From contig JAJEKV010000005.1 in assembly GCA_021234155.1 (NCBI GenBank), forward strand, positions 19,084,089 through 19,148,088: a stretch of DNA of 64,000 nt, in the 5' to 3' direction. Numbering within the stretch: the first letter of the stretch is position 1; each line of letters starts with the position of its first letter. Under the pieces are notes generated by a model, which was not told the origin of the DNA, made no database searches, and was given only the letters and a program-made list of their open reading frames with translations. Source of the stretch: Isoetes taiwanensis. Its lineage: Eukaryota; Streptophyta; Lycopodiopsida; Isoetales; Isoetaceae. The translations under genes were made by a program, and so were the position numbers. Positions 54,599 through 64,000 of this stretch are shown here, piece after piece.

Positions 54599-56160
54599 TG
54601 TGGCGTTCTAGCATAATATAAAGCCCCAATACGTATATTATACTGCCCGTCCTGCGTACATGTCACAAGTGACATGTACTTGAGAGTAGGACAACGTTGC
54701 ACCTAGAGCTAAAGGTTGCCACCTAGGGGGCAACCTTGGATGTTGGGTATGTAATTAAACATACACAACAAAAGGTTCCTTGTTCATCCATTTCCAAATG
54801 GCTTAAAGCCATTTGCCCATGTGGATGCCCTAACCTAGATAGGGTCTATATAAGGGCTAAAACCCTAGACCCTAGCTCTCCTTTCACTTTGCCAATTAGG
54901 GTTTTCTAGGGTTTTCGGCCAGGGTAAAGCTCGAAATCGCATTGCCAGGCTCCGAAAAGTCGGATTTGCACAACAGGTTGCTGAGTAGCAGTTGTCTTCA
55001 GCAAGATCAAGAGCATGGGCGCCTTAGAGGATCGGGGAGCAAGCCAAGGAGCAGGTATCTAGTTGTTACGTTGTGCAAAACCCGTCTTTAGGCATGGCAA
55101 TATGCGGTTTAGTATGTTAGATCATCTCCGAAGTCTTGTAGATCCCTAGATGCGAGACTCTAACGAATGAACCTAACATTGGATGTTAAGTAGATAGATT
55201 GATATGATTCTCTATCTCTGTTCTGTGATATTGCATGTATTCCACTCTGTGATCTCCTTGTTGTGGGAAGGGGGGTAGAGACCTAAAGGCTGTGTAGAAG
55301 ATGCTCCTAGCATAGCACCTTAGTTCCCACATAATTGCGGCCCCGTGCAGGGGAGCCCACCCGGCGTGGGTGAAGGGGCAAGGCAGGGTTGATAAGGAGG
55401 AACTTGTCTCATGTGGTGACCCCTCACGGTAGTAAAGCCTATCGGGGGTCTTTGCTGGCTAGGCTTAATGGCTTGTCACTGCGTGTGGGCAAGGCATGAG
55501 CTCGACACTCGTGGGGTGGTGGATATGACCTTCCAGTGAGTTCAAGTCGAATAAGGGCGGTGGCCCTCTAGCCGCTGCGATGAGCATGGATACCTGCGGA
55601 GGAGGAGAGGCAGCTCTCTTCCTGCCTCATCGGGGTTGGGGAGATGCAACCCAGCGGTAGTAGCCCCTACGGCTATTCACCGGCGGGCTACGGCCAAGTC
55701 CCAACACTTTTCAGCCTACTCGCAAAGTGTGCCCGGGGGGGCGGATGGAGTGGACCACCTAAGCCATGTTCTATGCCAGCCAAATCTATTGCCATGAATT
55801 ACATGCGCAATGAACTACGGAGGCCTAGCCGTCAGTCATCCCCCTTGAGTCCGAGCCCTGGGTAGGATCCTTCCTTTGTATTATTGTTATGAAGGTATTG
55901 CTGACTCTGTGATGTTGCTATTGTTATGGTGATTGTGTTATATATTATTGGTTGTGCTCACGTTTGTTTGTTACGCTTCCGCAGATAGGTCGATCCGATG
56001 GAAGACGGATGAATGACACATCCACTCTTCCCTTGCTGGCTCTGCCCCCATGGGAGTGGAGTCAAGTGGATGGCCCTGTCGAGGCAAATTTGCCGGGGGA
56101 ATGCTCCTCGCCGAAATGCGATCGCGGGCATCATTATAAGGCGAGTAGGGGCGTCCACGA
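54599..56160 (+). repeat. LTR, copy 3 (terminal LTR of the array)
   Basis: Begins TGTGGCGTTCT (TGTGACGTTCC in the others) after the polypurine tract and ends CGTCCACGA at 56160, followed by the GATGT duplication and not by a primer site. TATA box at 54847-54853. It is missing about 25 bp after the telobox that copies 1 and 2 have (CTTCCTTTCCTCTTTT). Confidence 0.88.
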
Positions 56161-56165
56161 GATGT
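56161..56165. repeat. Target-site duplication GATGT, right
   Basis: Matches 10260-10264. Removing the array and one GATGT joins ...TAGCTAATC to GATGT to CGATGGATAT as continuous AT-rich DNA. Confidence 0.8.
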
Positions 56166-56345
56166 CGATGGATATATTTGAAGGTAAAGATTTGGCTATT
56201 CAACCTAAAAACTCACCTAGGCGGCAAAAAAATTGGGCTAAAATTTTCTTTTTTTTGGGCATTTTTTCCATTTACTTTAGCCGTTTTTCTTGGCAAAACT
56301 GCTATAAAATAGCCATTTGGCTAACCTTAGCCGTTATTTTATTCC
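56166..56345. other. Right side of the array target
   Basis: AT-rich sequence with TTTGGCTAACCTTAGCC and GGCAAAACTGC, the inverted counterpart of TTTAGCTAAAC and TAGCCAAA words at 9830-10260. No gene. Confidence 0.35.
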
Positions 56346-56727
56346 ATGGATCATAACCTGATGCATCTGCTGATTTGGCAGATTGGTGTGGAGTATGACT
56401 TAATGCATCTGTTGATCTGGCAGATTGTTGTCCAGTTGGAGCACCTACTGGAGCTTGACTTGATGCACCTACTGATTTGTTGACATCTACTGATTTGTCC
56501 GTCTTCCTGTAACCTGATGCTTCTTCTGATTTGCCCGAGTTTCTATCTGTGTCTAATGCTTTCGAAGGGGTGTGAGTGTCTTGTCCCCCTAACTGACCAC
56601 ATTGTACATCTATATCTACAAAGTAGGGATGAAGAAGTAAGCTACATATCCCAATTGCATCAAACAAGACTTGGTTACCTTTGAGGGTAGAAAATAATTC
56701 CCTTTTTGATGTGCTAGATGGACTCAC
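56346..56727 (-). CDS. Ser/Ala-rich exon of the interrupted minus-strand locus
   Basis: About 125 codons on the minus strand, with short imperfect repeats (KSVDVNKSVGASSQ, SARSTDALS, QSAKSADASGY). It precedes the array target and lies on the same strand as the Ulp1-like arm at 8468-9530. It may be an N-terminal exon of that gene, with the retroelement array in the intervening intron. No domain is recognised; low-complexity linker. Confidence 0.35.
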
Positions 56728-56839
56728 ATAGTCATTGCCACCGGTATGAGCAGTTAGACTGAATTAGTAAGCGGCACCATGCTCGCAAACACGGAATTGA
56801 ATCACAATTGATTGTAACTATGCTTTGGTTTTTAACTAA

Positions 56840-57110
56840 GCTCGGACTTTTTACTCTCTTTACGATGTTCTGTTTTGCTATATCTAAAGTGTCCCCTAAA
56901 TTGAGCGGCGATCTCATCCCGGGGCACTTTAGATACCAAAAACAGGAGAAACAAAAGAGACTAAGCCAACCAGGATCTTGTTTTATGTCGGGCTTACTCC
57001 TTTTCGAGTTTCTGCTTGATGTATCTAATTAAGCCACCGAGTGGCGATGTCATCCTAGGGGGCAAATTAGATACAATAAAGCGGAAAAGCGGGCTTACTC
57101 TCTTTTTCGA
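56840..57110. repeat. Two tandem 140-bp units, each with a hairpin
   Basis: Hairpin 1 spans 56881-56935 (TATCTAAAGTG paired with CACTTTAGATA) and hairpin 2 spans 57021-57074 (GTATCTAATT paired with AATTAGATAC). Both have a C-run and G-run next to the stem and share GAGCGGCGAT/GAGTGGCGAT in the loop. The stems differ in sequence but both pair. Flanks CTTACTCTCTTT and TTTTCGAG repeat at the same spacing. Bases 56975-57030 match the window start in inverted orientation. Confidence 0.7.
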
Positions 57111-57299
57111 GCTACCTATAAGTGCTCACTGTAAGTGCCTCGGTAGCTTGAAGTTGCTTTTGATCCTCCCTACTCACACCTAAGGCTTGTACCCATCTTT
57201 GTAGAAAATTCATGATGACAATTCTCAATGCAATAAAGTGATTACAAATCACGCAAAGTGAGCATAAATTTGTCAATGAGAATACAATTATACTAAGCA

Positions 57300-57800
57300 C
57301 TTCAGAATTTTGTTATGAAGTACCTCAAGAATTTGGCGGACATGGAAGATGGTATTGGTGTTGCATTCAAACAATCAAAGTTGGTAGTGGTTTCCCCATC
57401 CTTTGGAGGATCTTGCCCGCAGAATGGACAGCCACTACCATAATCTTCATCCTTATCAAGGTGCGGAAGTAGTGGATCCAAGACAAATAAAGGGAGGCGG
57501 TCTTTGCAAGGCGAAACACATCTAACCTTGGTTCCGGCACTTTCAATCTTTGTTAATCCGCTTCCTTGGTGGCAATGATTAAGCTCCTCGATTTTTGTGC
57601 GCTCAAGTTACGGTAATAGTTCATTCATTTCGACCTCTCGTATCTTGGCATATAGCAGAATACCGTCTGCCGCGACTTGGTTTATCCTTAATCATTCCTT
57701 CCCATTTTTTTTTTAAATCTTTATTCATCTTCTCGATGCGGAACTCAAGTTCTTTGAACCTTCATTTGTAGCACTGCGGGGCTTTGATCACAAGTTTGCA
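57300..57800 (-). CDS. Unrecognised coding region with CPFCG
   Basis: Minus-strand sequence encodes a Cys pair (GSGCPFCGQDPPKDGETT), then DCLNATPIPSSMSAKFLRYF and a stop near 57310. Upstream are LPLFVLDPLLPHLDKDEDYG and a charged coiled-coil-like region with frame breaks. CPFCG suggests half of a zinc ribbon. It may be part of the second DNA transposon that ends at 59489. No family assigned. Confidence 0.35.
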
Positions 57801-57889
57801 ACCTTCCCTTTACAATTGAATCACTTCGATCTTGTAGAGTTGATCCATTCTCGGTGTCTGTTGAATTCATCGGAAAGTAATCCAAGGTT

Positions 57890-58450
57890 AGTACCACATG
57901 ACACAACAGGCACCACTTTACACACCACAAATTCCATCATGACAAACTTTGCACCACAAATGGCGTCATATTCACCACATGTGGTGTGGCATGTGGCACC
58001 AAACTGGTGCCACATGCCACACTACATATGGCACCACAATGCACCCAAGGCACCACATATGGCAATCCATTACTTCGCACCACAAATGGCGTCAAAGACA
58101 CCACATGTGGTGCAAAATGTGGATCCATAGTGGTGCCACATTAGACACCACATGTGGCACCACAATGCACAGAAGGCAGTTGGCACCACATATGGCAGAC
58201 AATCCACCATTCACAAGTATCACCATATCTAACATCACATATGTATGACACTAAGTATAGAAACATATGGAAGCCAATTCACTATTCAGAAAAGGTACCA
58301 CGTTTGGTACTATATGTGACACTACATATGCTACAAACTACATTATTAACATATAATTGGCACCATATGACTGTCCTGTAACACATTTGGAGCTACATAC
58401 TACTGTGAACTGAAATTATCCACCACAACTCGAAACTAGCAGCACAAATT
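57890..58450. repeat. CACCACA-rich array with palindromic CCACATGTGG
   Basis: Many copies of GGCACCACA, CACCACATGTGGTG and CACAAATGGCGTCA in both orientations. A unit near 130 bp is visible (57945 against 58075: GCACCACAAATGGCGTCA). The same word class as the arrays left of the retroelement. Confidence 0.8.
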
Positions 58451-58876
58451 TCCTACACATAACATACAACACACCCAAATAAAGAAGTAAGTGGTGTACC
58501 TGATTGTTCAAGCTTACTAGACCTTGCTGGAAAATAACAGTTCGAATATTAAATTGCATCATATGGTGGTTCGAGGAAGAAGAGGGTTGAAAAGTACCTA
58601 TTTTTCGATTGATTTTCCCGAGATTCTTCTTACGACTTGAGGATGCTTGAATTGTGGCCTAGTCATTTCAAGAGAGGAAGCATCATCGTGGCATGTCGCT
58701 CTACTTCCTCACTATTTGAAATGCTTGCATTCTTCCTCTTACGTTGGGGACGGAGGCTTGAGACTCTTTTTCTTAAGCTGTTGCGGAAACTCAACCGGTT
58801 TATTTCTTTTCCTTTTGTGTGAAGGTGTCACACGCCTTGACCATGATGCGTGAGGCCATGCCTCCCCGGGCACACT

Positions 58877-59134
58877 TCACACTTTGTGATTTTTTGTAAA
58901 GGCACATATATTCATTATACCTCTCCTTGCTCGATTCTTCAACCCGCATGATGAAACAAAACAATATTCTAAACAACGAGGAGAATCATGGGCATCCCAG
59001 AATCTAGAATGCAACCCACGTAAGTGAATTTTCCTAATACTTTCGGTCCCCAAAGCGGACTCGATTTCTTCTTGTGTGGCGTAATGCTTTTCTTGCCTGT
59101 ACATTTCCTTGTAGGTGTATCCCGTGGCATTCAA
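58877..59134 (-). CDS. Unrecognised open frame in the second DNA transposon
   Basis: 85 codons on the minus strand: YKEMYRQEKHYATQEEIESA, LRGLHSRFWDAHDSPRCLEY, then CFVSSCGLKNRARRG. The composition is protein-like with several Cys. A basic stretch (SHKRKRNKPVEF) follows downstream near 58800 in another frame. No family recognised. Confidence 0.3.
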   Translation of the reverse strand: MNATGYTYKEMYRQEKHYATQEEIESALGTESIRKIHLRGLHSRFWDAHDSPRCLEYCFVSSCGLKNRARRGIMNICAFTKNHKV

Positions 59135-59463
59135 GTCGGTATGATCGAGCCATTTCGTGATCGATCTTCTTGCGAAATCGAGAAATGGTCTTCTTGGGAT
59201 TAAGGGGCGTGATCAGAGTTTTTGAGGGAAAATGAAAATTCAGAATCAGAAATGGTCTTGCCAGATTAAGGGAGCGTGATCAGAGTTTTTGAGGGAAAAT
59301 GATCATGTACGTTGCTGAATAAGCCTGAATAAGACTGAAAGGACAAAATTTTGAATAAGTAATCATGTGTATTTTTTAAAAAATAACTCCCTCTCCCACT
59401 ACAAATTCGGTAGTTCCCACCACACTTAGCACCCAAAAATGTGGTGCTAAAATGCACGTTTTT

Positions 59464-59489
59464 GTTCCACTACAACATGCTTTCACCCA
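59464..59489. mobile_element. 26-bp transposon terminus, second copy
   Basis: Identical over 26 bases to 8442-8467. The inner side again carries CCCACCACA and AAAAATGTGGTG words. The outer side is intron sequence of the PDS5-like gene, so this marks the edge of a DNA transposon inserted in that gene. Confidence 0.7.
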
Positions 59490-59537
59490 TATATTAAGTT
59501 TTCTAAATTTTCTACTATAAAAGGGCCTTATCTTTAC

Positions 59538-60071
59538 CTTGGCAGGCTTGAAGAACCCCTTCGGAACCAAAAAGCTAGAGCTAGATATTTCTTGTCTAAT
59601 CTCTGCACATGCAATTTCTTTAACAAGCAGTTCGGCAACGTCACAAAGCAGACGAATACCCTGTGAAAAAAGAAGATAAGGCTCTGAGAACCTCCATGTA
59701 CTAAGCTAAATAAGACAGGAATACCTCTGTTCGAGGAACTTTCTCTGCATCTTCTGCCAGTTTAACCATCTTAATTACTTGCAGAACGGAACAAGAACTC
59801 TGATCCACCTCCTCACATATGACAGCTTCAATAAAGAAGCGCAGCTGGCTACACCCATGCAAGAATTCAAAAATTAAGACTCAAAATTAAACAGTGATCA
59901 AATTATTTCAGTGAATTACCAACGGAATGGCTCCATTGCCTGAGTATCACAGCTGGAGGATAGGAAGGATGGATGGTGGGCAAGGGCATGCAAAAGGTAG
60001 GTAAAAAAATATCCAGGATGGTAAATCAATAATGATGCATCGGGTGCCTCATATAAGTTGGAATTCCTTAG
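59538..60071 (-). CDS. PDS5: PDS5-like sister-chromatid cohesion gene, three exons
   Basis: Three minus-strand exons with GT-AG borders in one frame: 60071-59920 (NLYEAPDASLLIYHPGYFFT then YLLHALAHHPSF), 59848-59725 (QLRFFIEAVICEEVDQSS, then VLQVIKMVKLAEDAEKVP) and 59660-59538 (GIRLLCDVAELLVKEIA, then FLVPKGFFKPAK). Introns are 71 and 64 bp. PDS5 proteins have the same run: a DPAxxLPYLVHxLAHHP segment, a helical stretch, and an Ax(C)DLGL-type helix. PDS5 binds cohesin and WAPL in the nucleus and regulates cohesion. A further exon (EETQEYLKGYVLPLKYG, around 60289-60222) may lie upstream, with a less certain acceptor. Downstream exons are not found to the left, where a transposon terminus lies 49 bp into the next intron. 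The gene may be interrupted or continue far away. Confidence 0.6.
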
Positions 60072-60324
60072 CTACATTTCCCTTTGACACATTCCAACAA
60101 AAGTTTTTAGATACAACTTGGCCTGCAGTTAAAAAACTCAAGATTAGAAAACCAAACAATCTAGTGAAATTTGATGAACTGGCAGTACATCATTATGGAT
60201 ATTCTCTTCACACTCCATTGCACACAGGGCAAACATGATGCCATATTTAAGTGGGAGGACATAGCCCTTCAGATACTCCTGTGTCTCCTCTGGAGTTGTA
60301 CGGATGAAATGTAAAGGGATTCAT

Positions 60325-63300
60325 CTGGAAAAGATAAATAATTAAACACTGCTACTTGTAATAGTAGAAAGCTTTTAGAAAGCTTTCTGGAGGCATGTAT
60401 TTGCTGGAGCCAGTTGGATGCAATCGCCCAAATTGCTCCAGTTGTTTGACCGAATTTGCAATTTAGAAGCTCCTTGTTGGTTGATGCTCATTTCCTGGTC
60501 GAGATGGATGCTGCTGGTAAATTACCATGCAACAGGGCCATCCTGGATTGAGAGAATTATGCGCTTGGAGAAGATGCTTAGGATACCGAGTCCTGGATCT
60601 AAAATTTGATAACAGGATGTAAACTAATTGGTAAGACTCTAGGAAGGCTGAAAACGAGCGAAGTTCCTACTGCTGCCAATCATATTGAGGATTGCAGATT
60701 TTCAAGTTAGCATGGGATAAGCTTCAACCAGTTTATCAAAAGAGATGCATTGGCGAAGCTTACTGGCTACAAAATTATATTGGTAGAATCATGCAAAACA
60801 AATCAATGGGTGAAACACTGGATGAGAAATTGTCATCCAATCTCTTGAGCTACGACCAACACTCGCCAATGTTGTCACTGCAATTGAGTTTTGTGAGACA
60901 TGAAACAAGTTGGATCAGCTCCGCTCCATCCTGCTCCAACAAGATCACATGTCTGGTTCTACTTTTCTTCTAAAAAAGTGTTGTACTCCTAGGCAAATTT
61001 CCAGCTTTCTGTCAAAAATGAAGATTGCTTTTCTTGGGGGAAGACAGGGCACCACTGGCTAAAAAGTTATCCTTTCCAAATCTGTGCAAATTGTGGTCAC
61101 AAGGACATTGGCTTAAGAAATGCTCCAAACAGTCCAATCTTCAAAAGATGCCCCTTTTACAGAAGTGCTAATCTCCATATTACCATCGCTGGGATCATAT
61201 CATGGTGAAGAGCTTCATGGGTATCTGTTTTAGCAATTAATTTATCGCCGGATATCACAAATACATAGATGCACAGGAGATGTAAGTTGAGAAGGAGAAA
61301 ATGCCGACTGACTTGCTAAAACCATTTTTTATCTCCTCAACTCTAGATTCTGACCTGAATCCATGCTATCTTTTGAATTGATATTATATTCTTCTTAAAT
61401 CTTGAGCTAGTGTTAATCTCCTTATCGGCCAGAAGCAACTTAATGTTCTGTAAGCATGGGTTGGGCAGTGACGTACCTGGATCTTGTTTGCCATTTCTCA
61501 TTCCCTGCAGGCTTCAAGTTAGCTTTTGGGTCGTGTGTGTCCAATACGGTAGAGCAGCTATGGTTCTTAACTAAGCAGTTTCGAACCAAGATGTGTTCTT
61601 AATCTTCATCAGATTGAAGTGCCGATCCCTGCCTTGCCAGTTACCCGGTTGGAGCATCGGAGATCCAGAACGTAAGCGACCGCCAGTTTACAGGGAACTA
61701 TGGGTTTTTAGCAGTCACCAGCATATCCTGAGTATATTCTGGCATATACTCAAGATATGCCACAAACCCACCTAACCCAAGGTTTGCCCCCCTAGGGGCA
61801 ACCCAAAAATGTTTGGTAAACCCTCATGAAGGTAGGCTTAACAAGCATTAGCAAGTGCTCACTATGGAGTTTAATGGCAACAATGCCCCAAAATATACAA
61901 TGTTTACAGATTATTCTTGCGTAAAATTTCACACAAAAAGCTCAGAAGTCTTCAGAAGAAAATCAGCAGCAGTGGATTAGGGTCAAGGTTGTGAATAGAG
62001 TAGCTTATGTTGTCCACCACAATGATCTCGAACCAGAGGAACTCTGAGAAAATTCCAAATTCAACGCAACATCTTTTTTACTTTGGATAGGAATGCCGAA
62101 CCAGAAAATCGATATCCATAAATAAAATTTAATTAAAACCTGAATTTACTAAACCACATGCAAAACCAAAGAAAAAATTTACTGCATCCAACTAGAAGCA
62201 ATGCTGTCAATATTTTCTGGGGAGATGGTTGCGATCTTGGAATCCGTGGAGGCCAATGTAGTAAAGAAGAGATGATTGTACATGTTCATATGTTATGCTC
62301 CCTGTAAGAGATGCATAGGCATGATAAAGTTTTTTCCTTTTTTTGATATTCTGCATTTCCATGCTTTAGGCTTCTTGTAAGGTTTGCATATGCATGCTCT
62401 GTTTCTATTTGCTCTGAGAGTGTAGATAATTCGGGTGATTTAGTTCTTTTCATATGCGTAGTGACATCCTGGATGCCCTTGTCTAGGTGAGTACAGGCTC
62501 TTGCCGATTTTCACTTCATGGATCTTTGTTTCCTTTCTTACCTATGTCATTCAAAAGGTATTTAGGACAATATGTTATTATGTTAGGTGGTACCATAGTT
62601 CCACATTTCTAACAAATAAACATGGGGCGAATATTGTAGAGGTGTAAATTATTTTTGATAGCTCTTTTCTTTGAACTGATGAAATGCTTGAGTTTTTACA
62701 TCCAACCCCGTTCTCTCCATTTTCTAATTTTTAATGTGCCAGTCTGCCCCATGGAGCAACTTTCAACTTAATTGTGTCTCTAGCTTTGTGTACACCCTAT
62801 GAATGTTTTTCTCCCCTTGTTCCATGGTTCTCGACTTACTTATTTGCTTGTTTGGTTAGAGTGGGTATGCTTTTTCCCATTCTAGGCCATGTTGCGTGTG
62901 TGAGGAGCGCTTGCAATTCAAATGGCTATTCATGAAGTTGCTTAAAAGGTTGTTAGTAAGTAGTCGTGTAACTGCTTCAATTTTTGGAGACATGTTATAA
63001 CAACTATGGTGCTACACATAAGGTATGGTTTTTTGAACGTGATTTTTCTTTACCATTACGGCATCATGTATCACCCATAGCTCCGAGTTGGTTCTCCACA
63101 TTTGTTCTTTTTATAGGGTGAACCTTGCACCTTATTGATCACCGACATATCCTCACTCCGTTGCTTCTAGGTCGGATAGTCTGGTTCTTCAGAGCACCAT
63201 CACTTTTCATATGTTTGCATGCATAATTTGTTTTTCATTCATTTTCCATTTTTTAGGTCTCTACTAACGTTTGCTTAAATTTCATCCATGTATAATTTTG

Positions 63301-64000
63301 TTTCTAAGTTCATTCTCTCTTATTCGTCGAATCGTTGGTCGTACTTTTAGGATCATCTATCATGCGCCATTACCAATCCATTGGTCTTCTGGCATTCGGA
63401 GGTTCGTTTGAGTTGCTTCCTCCAGGAGACATATGCCTAGAGGTCCTAGATATAACATACACAGGGCCGGGGGATTTCTAGGAGGTATTTTTGCATTTTG
63501 TATTGACTCTTATGGTTCCATTGTGAGAAGGCCATGGCATTTTTACCCTTTTGTACACGGGTGTTTTTCTTTTCTCAATAAGGTTGGGCAAATATTATGT
63601 TTAGCATATGGCACGTTGGGTCCCTTTTTTCTAGCTCTATATCATTTGGTATTTGTTGTGTTCCATGTTTCTAGTTCTGCAAGTTGCCTACTTCCTGGAG
63701 CGCCAGGTTGCTCAATTATCTCAAAATAACCATTACTGGTGCATGTTCTCAAGCTGTTTATGACAAATCGCATTAGTGTTTGGCATAGAAGTTATGCAAT
63801 CTGGTTTGGTAAGCCTATGGCATCTTGTATAGATATTACATTTTTTAAGGATATTATTGGCCTTATTTTGTAGGCTATGGTATCCATATTTATTCTATGC
63901 AATTTTGGTTTTTGATATTTATTATCTTTGGTCATGAGGTTTTTTCCGAGTTGTATTGCTCTTTGTTCCATTATGTTGTGATAGATTTCATTTTCATAGA
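60325..64000. other. No gene recognised
   Basis: AT-rich intergenic or intronic DNA. Open frames are short and without recognisable motifs or splice-consistent partners. 62640-64000 is T-rich on the plus strand. It could be a long intron or upstream region of the PDS5-like gene. No RNA gene or repeat array was found. Confidence 0.45.

Larger units (their letters stand above)
10265..56160 (+). mobile_element. Tandem array of a Ty3/gypsy chromovirus with extra genes
   Basis: Order: LTR (10265-11889), body A, LTR (23713-25299), body B to 38496, foreign block 38497-46748, body C from 46749, LTR (54599-56160). All three bodies read on the plus strand and share 3' gag-pol and non-coding order. A and B also share the H3-like gene and the hairpin modules, and C begins inside the last hairpin cluster. 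The middle LTR serves as 3' LTR of A and 5' LTR of B. Matching GATGT duplications flank only the outermost LTRs. This fits one integration expanded by LTR-LTR unequal exchange, then interrupted between B and C. The unit length of about 13.4 kb (LTR start to LTR start) is long for the group because of the extra genes. Confidence 0.85.

Noticed and set aside
10265-56160. CRISPR-like interpretation of the regularly spaced hairpin modules
   Set aside because: Modules are about 73 bp with about 130-bp related spacers inside a eukaryotic retroelement; not a CRISPR array.

Overview
The window looks like nuclear DNA of a land plant (or a close streptophyte relative). Evidence: chromodomain-bearing Ty3/gypsy retrotransposons primed by initiator tRNA-Met, telobox motifs (TTAGGGTT) beside TATA boxes, GT-AG introns of only about 60-75 bp, a PDS5-type cohesion gene, and copy differences that fall at CAG/CTG/CCG (the plant CHG methylation context). 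I cannot name the species; the short introns and the DNA-transposon families present would fit a non-angiosperm, but that is a guess. There is no bacterial-style gene organisation, CRISPR array or rRNA gene.

Layout. 1-10264: old DNA-transposon territory. It holds a Ulp1/C48-type cysteine protease gene fragment in an inverted duplication (1-340 against 8468-9520), a minus-strand multi-exon transposase-like gene (4904-8137), several unrecognised exons, and many arrays built on TGTGGTG/CACCACA. 10265-56160: a 46-kb tandem array of one chromovirus family, arranged LTR-body A-LTR-body B (3' end lost)-foreign block-body C (5' end lost)-LTR. The outermost LTRs are flanked by the same 5-bp duplication, GATGT, so the array traces to one integration. 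Body A carries a 1.7-kb insertion, and body B carries a 3.1-kb insertion with Helitron termini. The foreign block 38497-46748 holds T-rich DNA, a possible CTD-phosphatase-like fragment, a large 19-bp minisatellite and a foldback structure of 810-bp tandem units. 56161-59489: continuation of the interrupted DNA-transposon locus, ending in a 26-bp terminus identical to that at 8442-8467. 59538-60071: three clear exons of a PDS5-like gene, whose next intron is entered by that terminus. 60290-64000: no recognised gene.

Most notable content: the retrotransposon carries more than gag-pol. Downstream of the primer-binding site comes an open reading frame with the exact histone H3 N-terminus (MARTKQTARK), a long charged linker and a C-terminal histone H3 fold. 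Next is a second unrecognised gene with an acidic stretch. Each of these two genes has its own TATA box plus telobox, and each is preceded by two or three copies of a nested hairpin spaced about 205-214 bp apart. Gag-pol follows (zinc knuckle, protease, RT, RNase H, integrase, chromodomain). A chromodomain element that encodes its own H3-like protein is the main candidate for an undescribed system.

The reading frames of all three copies are broken, but the breaks cluster at CAG/CTG/CCG. This may reflect base-calling errors on CHG-methylated DNA as much as real decay, so 'pseudogene' calls inside the array are provisional.
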